DNA of 64,000 nucleotides from Litchfieldia stipae (lineage in GTDB: Bacteria; Bacillota; Bacilli; Bacillales; Bacillaceae_L). Position numbers and translations under genes: made by a program. This document shows, one piece after another, positions 48,867 through 56,755 of the stretch (position 1 is the stretch's first letter; each line of letters opens with the position of its first letter). Where the stretch lies: NCBI RefSeq assembly GCF_014837155.1, contig NZ_JACYHA010000004.1, positions 1 to 64,000 on the forward strand, in the 5' to 3' direction. Under the pieces are notes generated by a model. That model saw only the letters and a list, made by a program, of their open reading frames with translations, made no database searches and was not told the origin of the DNA.

Positions 48867-48923
48867 AGGTGCCAGGCACCACCAGCGGGACAAAAAACGT
48901 TCCGATAATGGTGCCAGACACCT
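48867..48923. repeat. Inverted repeat with GGTGCCAGGCACC arms, terminator-like
   Basis: Arms AGGTGCCAGGCACCA and TGGTGCCAGACACCT pair at 13 of 15 positions. Inside, GGGAC and GTTCC can pair. Runs of A lie before and T after. It resembles a short palindromic repeat I have seen in many Bacillus genomes. It lies between convergent ytpB and ytqB and carries the ytqB stop codon. Confidence 0.75.
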
Positions 48924-49494
48924 ATCTTTTTTCGATAGCAATGATAAATGGTGGATTGTTTTGTTGATTCATAAATCGATAATTTAATACATGAGCGTAT
49001 TGCTGATCAATAGTTGTTACATAACTTAGAAGCTGATCTCGTTCATATGCACCTTCTTCATGTCCATGATAAACAACGAGAATAATGATTCCTTCAGATG
49101 GCATCACTGTTAATAATTGTTCTACTGCTGAAATGGTTGAGTCAGGTTTTGTGACGATGCCTTTGTCTCCACCAGGTAAATAGCCTAAATTAAAGATGGC
49201 AGCTTTTATACGTTGATTAACACTTGCTGGGAGTACTTCACTCATCTTATCGTGGCTTGCTTCAAACAATGTGACTCTAGATAGAAGTTTTTGTTCACTC
49301 AGCTTTGTATTGGTTTGAGCGATCGCTGCATGTTGTATATCAAATCCAAACACATGCCCTCGTTCTCCAACTAAATTGGCTAAGTAAAGAGTGTCATGAC
49401 CATTTCCAACAGTCGCATCCACTGCCATATCTCCTGGAGATAGAGCTGATTCTAGAAGCTTTCTTGCAAAGGGGAGAATTCGATCAAGCTTCAT
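48922..49494 (-). CDS. ytqB: Class I SAM-dependent methyltransferase YtqB
   Basis: 190 residues of the rRNA_methylase-like PF06962 family. SAM-binding motif I is AVDATVGNGHDTLYLANLV, followed by VFGFDIQHAAI and AIFNLGYLPGGDKG. No RNA target is established for the family with certainty. The ATG overlaps the ytqA stop (ATGA), so the two are translationally coupled. Its stop codon lies in the repeat hairpin. Confidence 0.9.
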   Translation of the reverse strand: MKLDRILPFARKLLESALSPGDMAVDATVGNGHDTLYLANLVGERGHVFGFDIQHAAIAQTNTKLSEQKLLSRVTLFEASHDKMSEVLPASVNQRIKAAIFNLGYLPGGDKGIVTKPDSTISAVEQLLTVMPSEGIIILVVYHGHEEGAYERDQLLSYVTTIDQQYAHVLNYRFMNQQNNPPFIIAIEKR

Positions 49495-50453
49495 ACCTTT
49501 TCAACTTCCTTCTTAAAAAACTTCCCTTGATAGCTATTGCGACGTTTAAGTTCAGCGTCGATGCTATTTAACACTTCCCACTTATTTACACTCCACATCG
49601 GTCCAATCATTAAATCAATGGGTCCATCTCCAGTAATTCGGTGAACAATCATTTCAGGGGGTAAAACCTCTAATTGATCACATACTAATGATACATAATC
49701 ATCAAGTGACATAAATTCAAGCAACCCTTTTTCATATTGTTTGACCATGGGGGTACCTTTTAATAAATGCAATAAATGAATTTTGATCCCTTGTACATCT
49801 AACTTTGCTACCTCTCGAGCAGTTTGCATCATCATTTCAGGCGTCTCAAGTGGTAAGCCATTAATGAGATGAGAACAAATACGGATATTGTGCTTTCTTA
49901 GCTTCTCAACTCCGTCAATATAGCACTGAAAATCATGAGCACGATTTATTAATAAGGCAGTTCGTTCATGAACGGTTTGCAATCCAAGCTCTACCCATAA
50001 ATAGGTTCGTTCATTAAGTTCAGCCAAATACTCAACCACATCATCAGGCAAGCAATCGGGACGAGTGGCAATAGAAATTCCAACTACCCCTTCTTGATTG
50101 AGTACTGATTCAAATTTCTCACGTAGCACCTCAACTGGGGCATGTGTATTCGTATAGGCTTGAAAGTAAACCATATATTTACCATCTTTCCACTTCGTAT
50201 GCATTTTTTCCTTGATCGTATTAAATTGTGTAATAAGATCTTCTGTACGGTCTCCAGCGAAATCACCAGAACCTGCTGCACTACAAAACGTACAACCGCC
50301 GTGAGCTACGGTACCATCACGGTTAGGGCAGTCAAAGCCACCATCTAGTGCAACCTTAAATACCTTATGTCCGAAATGCTGTCTTAAATGATAATTCCAT
50401 GTATGGTAACGCTTGTTATCTGACGCGTATAAAAATGGGTTATTCTGATCCAA
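49491..50453 (-). CDS. ytqA: Radical SAM protein YtqA (TIGR01212 family)
   Basis: 320 residues. The N-terminal cluster motif is extended: FDCPNRDGTVAHGGCTFC (C-x12-C-x2-C), typical of the TIGR01212/Elp3-like group. Further parts are YFQAYTNTHAPVEVL, ISIATRPDCLP, WVELGLQT and the C-terminal HRITGDGP. Recent work on relatives points to tRNA or RNA modification together with the YtqB-type methyltransferase; this is an inference here. The start is TTG with AAAGGAG 9 nt upstream. Confidence 0.92.
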   Translation of the reverse strand: MDQNNPFLYASDNKRYHTWNYHLRQHFGHKVFKVALDGGFDCPNRDGTVAHGGCTFCSAAGSGDFAGDRTEDLITQFNTIKEKMHTKWKDGKYMVYFQAYTNTHAPVEVLREKFESVLNQEGVVGISIATRPDCLPDDVVEYLAELNERTYLWVELGLQTVHERTALLINRAHDFQCYIDGVEKLRKHNIRICSHLINGLPLETPEMMMQTAREVAKLDVQGIKIHLLHLLKGTPMVKQYEKGLLEFMSLDDYVSLVCDQLEVLPPEMIVHRITGDGPIDLMIGPMWSVNKWEVLNSIDAELKRRNSYQGKFFKKEVEKV

Positions 50454-50638
50454 ATCAGGTTTCTCCTTTATTATAAAAATAGTCCATTAAACGATTGTAG
50501 CATGATTAATTCACCATTCACAAATGTAAAAAATGTGTACAGAATTGGAAGTCATTAATAAGACATAATAGGACCGTCAGTGTACACACTATCAAGTGAT
50601 GAGGCATTGCTTCACAAAGAATAGAGGAGGGGTACAAA

Positions 50639-50920
50639 ATGGCCACTCGTAAATCAGTTGAAGATTTCTTAGCACAATGTGAAGATACAATTCGTTATGC
50701 ACAAGAGCAAATCACGACTGGAAGACAGCAAGAGCATTATAATGCTACTGAGTACACAGATGCCCTTCATATGATCGAAGAACGCACAAATGATTTAGCT
50801 CACTTAGCACTTAGCTGTAATGGCCAGCAACGTGAACAATTACATCGAATGAGATTACAGCTTCAACAGCTACAAAATGATTTAACATTAGATGAAAATA
50901 TCATCCAGGAATATAAATAG
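50639..50920 (+). CDS. ytzC: YtzC (DUF2524) small helical protein
   Basis: 93 residues, all-helical and Gln-rich (QEQITTGRQQEHYNATEYTD; ends LQQLQNDLTLDENIIQEYK). It matches the YtzC/DUF2524 family of Bacillus. GAGGAGGGG precedes the ATG. Function unknown. It is followed 11 nt later by the SASP-like gene. Confidence 0.88.
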   Translation: MATRKSVEDFLAQCEDTIRYAQEQITTGRQQEHYNATEYTDALHMIEERTNDLAHLALSCNGQQREQLHRMRLQLQQLQNDLTLDENIIQEYK

Positions 50921-50931
50921 GGGGATATGTG

Positions 50932-51084
50932 ATGAAAAAACGTTCAAAGCAAAATAACCCTGAGCAAAAAACACAGAATGGGCATAACAGTGAGTTCGGA
51001 CAAGAACTAAGTGCAGTTGAAAAAGTGAAAAAGAAAAATGCGAATAAAGGTCAACCAATTAAATCAAAACAACATCCTGAATGA
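50932..51084 (+). CDS. Gamma-type SASP-like small protein
   Basis: 50 residues (MKKRSKQNNPEQKTQNG...), rich in Lys, Gln and Asn. Its middle, SEFGQELSAVEKVKKKNANK, resembles the repeat of gamma-type small acid-soluble spore proteins (EFASETDVQQVKQQNAQ). That family serves as an amino-acid store in spores. It has only one repeat-like unit, so the family call is tentative. AGGGGGGA precedes the ATG and a terminator follows directly. Confidence 0.72.
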   Translation: MKKRSKQNNPEQKTQNGHNSEFGQELSAVEKVKKKNANKGQPIKSKQHPE

Positions 51085-51088
51085 TAAG

Positions 51089-51118
51089 AAAAGAGTGTGG
51101 ATTTCACACTCTTTTTGT
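51089..51118 (+). terminator. Terminator after the SASP-like gene
   Basis: Arms AAGAGTGTGGA / TCACACTCTT followed by TTTTT. Confidence 0.88.
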
Positions 51119-51275
51119 CTGTAAAAAAGCATGTCCTATTACTATAAAGTTCTAAAAATTATGTGGATTAGCAACTGTATTGATAAATAGATAAGAAAGG
51201 AATAGAATGATTTTTGGAGCAAAAATAAAACGGAAATCATTTTTTTATATATATGTAGGAAAAGGGGGAGTGAAT

Positions 51276-52475
51276 ATGCCTCGAACGCTTTGGGTGTTAG
51301 TGATTGGAATGATTATTAATGTAACAGGATCTTCTTTTTTGTGGCCATTAAATACAATCTACATTCATGATCAGCTCGGAAAATCGTTAACAGTAGCGGG
51401 ATTTGTTCTCATGTTGAATTCTGGAGCTAGTGTGATAGGAAACCTTGTTGGTGGAACGCTATTTGACAAGGTTGGAGGATATAAATCAATCTTAATTGGA
51501 ATCCTCATCTCAATGGTAGCAATAGGTGGACTCGTCTTTTTCAATGAATGGCCATATTATGTGCTGCTATTAATAGTAGTCGGATTTGGTTCTGGGATTG
51601 TCTTCCCAGCGATGTATGCAATGGCTGGTTCGGTATGGCCCGAAGGTGGAAGAAAAGCATTTAATGCCATGTATGTCGGTTCAAATGTTGGTGTTGCATT
51701 AGGTGCTGCTTTAGGTGGATATGTCGCTTCTTATTCTTTCCAATACGTTTTCACAGCAAACGCAGTCTTGTATATCTTCTTTTTATTATTAGCAGTGTTT
51801 GGATACCGTTCGATCAAAGTTGATCAATCAAGTCAACAAAATGTATTGGAACAAAAGAAAACGATTAAGAATTATACGAAACTAACAGCTCTTCTGATTG
51901 TTTCGATTGGATATTTATTATGCTGGTTAGCTTATTCACAATGGGCATCCACGATTGCCTCTCATACTCAAGGTCTAGGGATTAGTATGAAGCAATACAG
52001 TTTGCTATGGACAATTAATGGTTTACTTATTGTATTGGGTCAACCGTTGGTTAGTGCATTGGTTCGTTTCTTTGCAAAAACACTTAAGTCACAAATCGTG
52101 ATTGGAATCATCATTTTCATCGTCTCATTTGTGGTGGTCTTAAATACAACCCAATTTACTGGCTTTATTATTGCGATGGTGATATTAACTATCGGTGAAA
52201 TGTTTGTGTGGCCAGCAGTGCCAACAATCGCAAATGACCTAGCTCCAAAAGGGAGAGAAGGCTTTTATCAAGGAATCGTTAATAGTATGGCAACCGGTGG
52301 TAGAATGCTAGGCCCAGTTGTGGGTGGTATTCTAGTAGACTTTCATGGGATGAGTATGCTATATGGAGTTTTGATTGTCCTGTTAGCAATCTCTGTTGTT
52401 ACAACACTCTTATACGATCGTAAGTTAAAACAAAATATAACAAAAGAAGAAACAGTAGTTGTTACTGGATCATAG
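51276..52475 (+). CDS. yttB: MFS transporter YttB
   Basis: Major facilitator protein with 12 predicted membrane helices and the motif-A loop GTLFDKVGGYKSILIG between helices 2 and 3. 399 residues, as in the YttB group. The ATG at 51276 follows AAGGGGGAG; an upstream open start at 51207 does not. The substrate is unknown; neighbours give no clue. Confidence 0.9.
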   Translation: MPRTLWVLVIGMIINVTGSSFLWPLNTIYIHDQLGKSLTVAGFVLMLNSGASVIGNLVGGTLFDKVGGYKSILIGILISMVAIGGLVFFNEWPYYVLLLIVVGFGSGIVFPAMYAMAGSVWPEGGRKAFNAMYVGSNVGVALGAALGGYVASYSFQYVFTANAVLYIFFLLLAVFGYRSIKVDQSSQQNVLEQKKTIKNYTKLTALLIVSIGYLLCWLAYSQWASTIASHTQGLGISMKQYSLLWTINGLLIVLGQPLVSALVRFFAKTLKSQIVIGIIIFIVSFVVVLNTTQFTGFIIAMVILTIGEMFVWPAVPTIANDLAPKGREGFYQGIVNSMATGGRMLGPVVGGILVDFHGMSMLYGVLIVLLAISVVTTLLYDRKLKQNITKEETVVVTGS

Positions 52476-52483
52476 ATAAAATG

Positions 52484-52519
52484 AAAACCTTGGGAGATGC
52501 TCTCGAGGTTTCTTTTTTA
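52484..52519 (+). terminator. Terminator of yttB
   Basis: Arms AAACCT...GGAG / CTC...GAGGTTT with a short loop, then TCTTTTTT. Confidence 0.8.
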
Positions 52520-52665
52520 TTTTAGAGATTTAAAGCATGAAAAATCATGAACAATATGGTAATATCGAATAATAACAAAATTCAATATTATTAGAAAAAT
52601 AAAATATGGTAAATGAAGCATAAAAAGAGATTGCTCATTTACTTGAAGGTAAGGGGAATCTAACA

Positions 52666-54342
52666 ATGGCAGAATTACGTAGTAATATGATCAAAAAAGG
52701 TTTTGATCGTGCACCACATCGAAGCTTGCTTCGAGCAGCAGGGGTAAAAGAGGAGGACTTTGATAAGCCTTTTATCGCAGTCTGTAATTCATATATTGAT
52801 ATTGTTCCAGGACATGTACACTTACAAGAATTCGGAAAGATTGTCAAAGATGCAATTCGTGAAGCGGGTGGAGTTCCATTTGAATTTAACACAATTGGGG
52901 TAGATGATGGAATTGCTATGGGGCATATTGGAATGCGTTACTCTCTACCAAGTCGTGAAATTATTGCAGATTCAATTGAAACAGTGGTTTCTGCTCACTG
53001 GTTTGATGGTATGGTCTGTATTCCAAACTGTGATAAAATCACACCCGGAATGATGATGGCAGCACTTCGAGTCAATATTCCAACTATTTTTGTTAGTGGT
53101 GGACCAATGAAGGCTGGCACAACAAGTGATGGAAGAAAGATTTCATTATCATCCGTATTTGAAGGTGTGGGTGCCTATCAAGCTGGTAAAATTGATGAAA
53201 AAGGTCTTCAGGAATTAGAAGCATTTGGCTGCCCAACCTGTGGATCTTGCTCTGGAATGTTTACTGCAAACTCAATGAATTGTTTAGCAGAAGCCTTAGG
53301 ACTTGCTTTACCTGGAAATGGAACAATCCTAGCTGTTGCACCTGAGCGTAGAGATTTCGTCAAAAAGTCTGCGACTCAATTAATGGAATTAATCAAGGAT
53401 GACATTAAGCCACGTGATATCGTCACTGAAAAAGCGATTGATAACGCATTTGCCCTTGATATGGCTTTAGGTGGATCAACAAATACAGTACTACACACAT
53501 TAGCTCTTGCACATGAGGCAGAAATTGACTATCCAATTGAGCGTATTAACGAGGTGGCTGCACGTGTACCACATCTATCAAAGCTTGCACCAGCCTCTGA
53601 TCACCATATTGAAGATTTGCATGAAGCAGGTGGGGTTTCTGCAGCGTTATATGAGTTATCGAAAAAAGAAGGAGCCCTTCACCTTGATACACTAACAGTG
53701 ACTGGGAAAACGCTTGGTGAAAATGTTGCAGGATGTGAAGTTCAAGATCATAATGTCATCAGACCAATAGATGATCCTCATACTGTAAAAGGCGGATTGG
53801 CTGTATTATTCGGAAATCTTGCTCCAGATGGTGCGATCATTAAAACTGGTGGGGTTCAAAATGGGATTACAAGTCATGAAGGACCAGCAGTTGTCTACGA
53901 ATCACAAGAAGAAGCGGTAAAAGGGATTTCCTCTGGCGAAGTAAAAGCGGGCGATGTAGTCATCATCCGTTATGAAGGTCCTAAAGGTGGACCGGGAATG
54001 CCTGAAATGCTTTCTCCAACATCGATGATTGTAGGAATGGGACTAGGGCCAAAGGTAGCTCTTGTAACAGATGGTCGTTTCTCCGGAGCTTCACGAGGAC
54101 TTTCAATTGGGCATGCTTCACCAGAAGCAGCTGAAGGCGGACCACTTGCCTTTGTAGAAAACGGAGACCATGTTGTAATAGATATTGAGAATCGCACAAT
54201 GGATGTAGTTGTACCAGAAGAAGAATGGGAACAACGTAAGGCAAATTGGAAAGGCTTTGAGCCAAAGGTGAAAACAGGCTATCTTGCTCGTTATTCCAAG
54301 CTTGTTACATCTGCTAATACAGGTGGAGTCATGAAGATTTAA
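52666..54342 (+). CDS. ilvD: Dihydroxy-acid dehydratase
   Basis: Fe-S enzyme in valine/leucine/isoleucine synthesis. Cluster cysteines are in [28 protein letters not shown] and [19 protein letters not shown] (19 residues). The Mg/Lys site includes [10 protein letters not shown], and the C-terminal half has [15 protein letters not shown] and [16 protein letters not shown]. 558 residues. AAGGGG precedes the ATG. It stands alone, separate from other ilv genes, and supplies leucine precursors; leuS lies 2.4 kb on. Confidence 0.97.
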   Translation: MAELRSNMIKKGFDRAPHRSLLRAAGVKEEDFDKPFIAVCNSYIDIVPGHVHLQEFGKIVKDAIREAGGVPFEFNTIGVDDGIAMGHIGMRYSLPSREIIADSIETVVSAHWFDGMVCIPNCDKITPGMMMAALRVNIPTIFVSGGPMKAGTTSDGRKISLSSVFEGVGAYQAGKIDEKGLQELEAFGCPTCGSCSGMFTANSMNCLAEALGLALPGNGTILAVAPERRDFVKKSATQLMELIKDDIKPRDIVTEKAIDNAFALDMALGGSTNTVLHTLALAHEAEIDYPIERINEVAARVPHLSKLAPASDHHIEDLHEAGGVSAALYELSKKEGALHLDTLTVTGKTLGENVAGCEVQDHNVIRPIDDPHTVKGGLAVLFGNLAPDGAIIKTGGVQNGITSHEGPAVVYESQEEAVKGISSGEVKAGDVVIIRYEGPKGGPGMPEMLSPTSMIVGMGLGPKVALVTDGRFSGASRGLSIGHASPEAAEGGPLAFVENGDHVVIDIENRTMDVVVPEEEWEQRKANWKGFEPKVKTGYLARYSKLVTSANTGGVMKI

Positions 54343-54349
54343 TTTATAA

Positions 54350-54396
54350 AAAGAGTCCAGATAAGGATGAAATCATCCCAATCTGGACTCTTTTTT
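54350..54396 (+). terminator. Terminator of ilvD
   Basis: Arms AAAGAGTCCAGAT / ATCTGGACTCTTT with an inner GGATGA/TCATCC pairing, then TTTT. Confidence 0.93.
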
Positions 54397-54400
54397 GTAT

Positions 54401-54568
54401 TAGGCTGTTTTCTCAAAGTTTGTTGTTTTTTGAAGTGAATTAATTGAGAATAGATTTCTAGCATACTGAATACACGGGGGACTCCCGTGGGACTAGTTGG
54501 CTCCCACAGGACGCGGATTGTATTCAGGCTGCGGTATCAAAAGCAACAATATATACGAAAACAGCCTT
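54401..54568. mobile_element. MITE-like palindromic repeat, copy E (short form)
   Basis: Ends AGGCTGTTTTC and GAAAACAGCCTT are intact. Reverse orientation relative to copy A, with the same shortened centre. Between convergent ilvD and the unknown envelope gene. Confidence 0.88.
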
Positions 54569-54574
54569 GTATTA

Positions 54575-55306
54575 TTATTTTGCTGCCTCTAACTGGCTCG
54601 GATCTAGATAATTTATAACGTCTGAACTATTTCCTCCTCCATAGCCGCTACCATTCTCAGGTCCTGGGTAGGTTTGTTCGCCTTTTTCATCATAGGCGAT
54701 CACACCGAATTGAACAGTAGGGGGGAGGAACATATCACCAAAGAACGGGTCAGGCTGATTATACTGAATGAGTTGTTCATATTCTCCGATTAAATCAATC
54801 CAATTCTCTGGAAGCTTTATTGCAGAATAAGAATGGGGGAAGTCGGCAACTTGAACAGAATGTTTTAATTGAATTCTTGGCTGATAGGATTGAATTCCGT
54901 CTGAAACAAGAAAGCTTCGGTCTTTTATTAAATAAAAATCGAGTCTCTGTAAGTCTTGCAGAGGATCGTAGTTCAATAAGAAATACTGCTCTGAATGGAC
55001 CTTCACATGAAGTGGAGACCCTAATGTTCCTGTATATGCATTTTGCCACTTACGCTTTTCATAGATCCAATAGCTAATCGCATAATCACCTTCAGTTGTA
55101 ATGTAAGGAACAAAAACATGGTTGTCATCTAAGTACACTATATCTTGAATTTCACTTACCTTTACACTTAAGAAGTGGGGATTTATTTCATTAATGAGTT
55201 CTTCGTCAGTCAAAAAAGACTTTGCTTTACTAGGATAGAACCAATAAAGAAGCATAATCATTGCAATTACCAAGATTCCTATAAGGGCCATCGTTTTTCT
55301 ATTCAT
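54575..55306 (-). CDS. Unrecognised single-pass envelope protein
   Basis: 243 residues. One N-terminal membrane helix (residues 6-25) followed by an external domain rich in Tyr and Asp, and a Gly-rich end (GPENGSGYGGGNSSD). No cysteine lipobox. I do not recognise the family. It starts 1 nt after the upstream membrane-protein gene (55308-56042), so they form an operon and probably act together. A ribosome site (GGAGG) lies in the end of that gene. Its 3' end lies 6 nt from repeat copy E. Confidence 0.75.
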   Translation of the reverse strand: MNRKTMALIGILVIAMIMLLYWFYPSKAKSFLTDEELINEINPHFLSVKVSEIQDIVYLDDNHVFVPYITTEGDYAISYWIYEKRKWQNAYTGTLGSPLHVKVHSEQYFLLNYDPLQDLQRLDFYLIKDRSFLVSDGIQSYQPRIQLKHSVQVADFPHSYSAIKLPENWIDLIGEYEQLIQYNQPDPFFGDMFLPPTVQFGVIAYDEKGEQTYPGPENGSGYGGGNSSDVINYLDPSQLEAAK

Positions 55307-55307
55307 T

Positions 55308-56042
55308 TTACAAGCCCTCCTTTACTTCAATAATTGCGTTTGGTAATCGATAATACAATTGTTCTTTTGGGGTGGATATTAAAAGACCTTTACCATCCTG
55401 CTCAATGTAGATTACTGTCTGTAAGCCACTTCCCGATTTTGGTTTAGTGCCGATAAGTTGATATGGAAATTTTTCAACCATTTCATTTGATTCGGATTCC
55501 CATCCTGTCATGGTCGTATCGTTATACCATTGTTGTGCATTGAATTCAGTCATACTTCCACTCTCAATATCCTTTAATAGATAAGTAGACTGGAGGGTGA
55601 CTTCGGTACCTGAAGGATGAATCACCATCACCTGCGCATTATCTATATCAGAAACAAAAGTGGAAAGGGAATTGTTTGGATAGATTAGCTGCTGCATAGG
55701 TCCGTTTAATAGCGAAATAAGAAGAAAGACAAAATTGCTGAAAAAACCAAGCCATGCAAAGGTTCGATATCGTTTCCAACGTTCTTGTTGGTTGTTTCTT
55801 TTCAATATCCAATAAGCGATCCATACGCCGAGCGGAAGAATCGGTATGCTTATGAGCATATTGACATTCAAATTGAAATTAAACGAAAATCTTCCTAGAA
55901 TCAAAATAATAATCGCTTTCCAAACTGGCGGTTTTTCACTTTTTTTATAATAGATAATAAAAAGAAATAAAATGATAGCCCATGAAAATAATGTTGTTAT
56001 TGTCGAAACGAGATTGTATGAAAAATCGAATGTAAAATCCAT
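55308..56042 (-). CDS. Unrecognised membrane protein with external C-terminal domain
   Basis: 244 residues. About four membrane segments in the first half (near residues 15-30, 40-60, 62-82, 95-115), then a roughly 125-residue domain beginning after NGPMQQLIYPNN, including MVIHPSGTEVTLQSTYLL. I do not recognise the family. It is first of a two-gene operon with the single-pass protein. AGGAGG lies before the ATG. A paired membrane and external-domain arrangement suggests a complex; function unknown. Confidence 0.75.
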   Translation of the reverse strand: MDFTFDFSYNLVSTITTLFSWAIILFLFIIYYKKSEKPPVWKAIIILILGRFSFNFNLNVNMLISIPILPLGVWIAYWILKRNNQQERWKRYRTFAWLGFFSNFVFLLISLLNGPMQQLIYPNNSLSTFVSDIDNAQVMVIHPSGTEVTLQSTYLLKDIESGSMTEFNAQQWYNDTTMTGWESESNEMVEKFPYQLIGTKPKSGSGLQTVIYIEQDGKGLLISTPKEQLYYRLPNAIIEVKEGL

Positions 56043-56183
56043 GGTATGCCTCCTAAATAGGTATGATGTATGGATTTTATCATACTAATGGAATAAAATG
56101 GTGTGAAAGTAGTATGAATAAGGATGATTTTGGTGAAAATGATTTCGAGCAAGCCTATTTTTCTTGATACTACTTGCAGTTTT

Positions 56184-56214
56184 TTGACAAATTCTATACA
56201 ATACACATTATAAT
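56184..56214 (+). promoter_or_regulatory. Sigma-A promoter of leuS
   Basis: TTGACA at 56184-56189 and TATAAT at 56209-56214, both consensus, with a slightly long spacer of 19 nt. It is just upstream of the T-box leader. Confidence 0.75.
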
Positions 56215-56221
56215 GAATAAG

Positions 56222-56492
56222 CGAAAAGCATTGATAAGGAGTAGTAATGAAGAACTGTGTTTAGAGAGTTGACGGGTGGTGCAAGTCAATCATTAGTTGT
56301 TCATGAACTCGCCTTGGAGTCACAAGTGTGAAATACGTTTCTACGTTAATTAATACTTGTCGTATGGTCCGCGTTATGGATGAATGAAGCGAGTGTAGCA
56401 TGCCTTATGGCGTGATGACACTAATGTGGGTGGTACCGCGGGAGATTCTATACATAATCCTCTCGTCCCTCTTATGGGATGAGGGGTTTTTT
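56222..56492 (+). promoter_or_regulatory. T-box leader of leuS
   Basis: Stem I has the AG-bulge region, a GGTG loop, and a specifier loop with CTC (Leu) at 56308-56310. The T-box sequence GTGGGTGGTACCGCG is at 56426-56440; its TGGT can pair with the ACCA end of uncharged tRNA-Leu. The terminator CCTCTCGTCCC / GGGATGAGGGG plus six T is at 56459-56492. Uncharged tRNA-Leu should favour read-through. Confidence 0.95.
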
Positions 56493-56496
56493 ATAT

Positions 56497-56710
56497 TGGT
56501 TGTTTTTTCAAAGTTTGTTGTTTTCAGACATGAATTAATTGAAAGTGAAGTTTTTAGCAGACTGGATACACGGAGACTCCCGTGGGATGCGTGAGCAAAA
56601 GTGAGACCCCGCAGGAGCACCGCGACGAGGAGGCTCACCGCTCACCCCACAGGACGCGGAGTGTATTCAGGCTGCGGATTTTATAACAACAATTTATTCG
56701 AAAATAGCCA
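56497..56710. mobile_element. MITE-like palindromic repeat, copy F (long form), inside the leuS leader
   Basis: Ends GGTTGTTTTTTC and GAAAATAGCC, worn versions of the family termini, with the inner palindrome and full GC-rich centre. It lies 4 nt after the T-box terminator and 46 nt before leuS, so it is transcribed as part of every leuS mRNA. Reverse orientation relative to copy A. Confidence 0.85.
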
Positions 56711-56755
56711 TTATATTCAGTTAAGTTTTGAACATGATGTTCGAGGAGGATTAAG

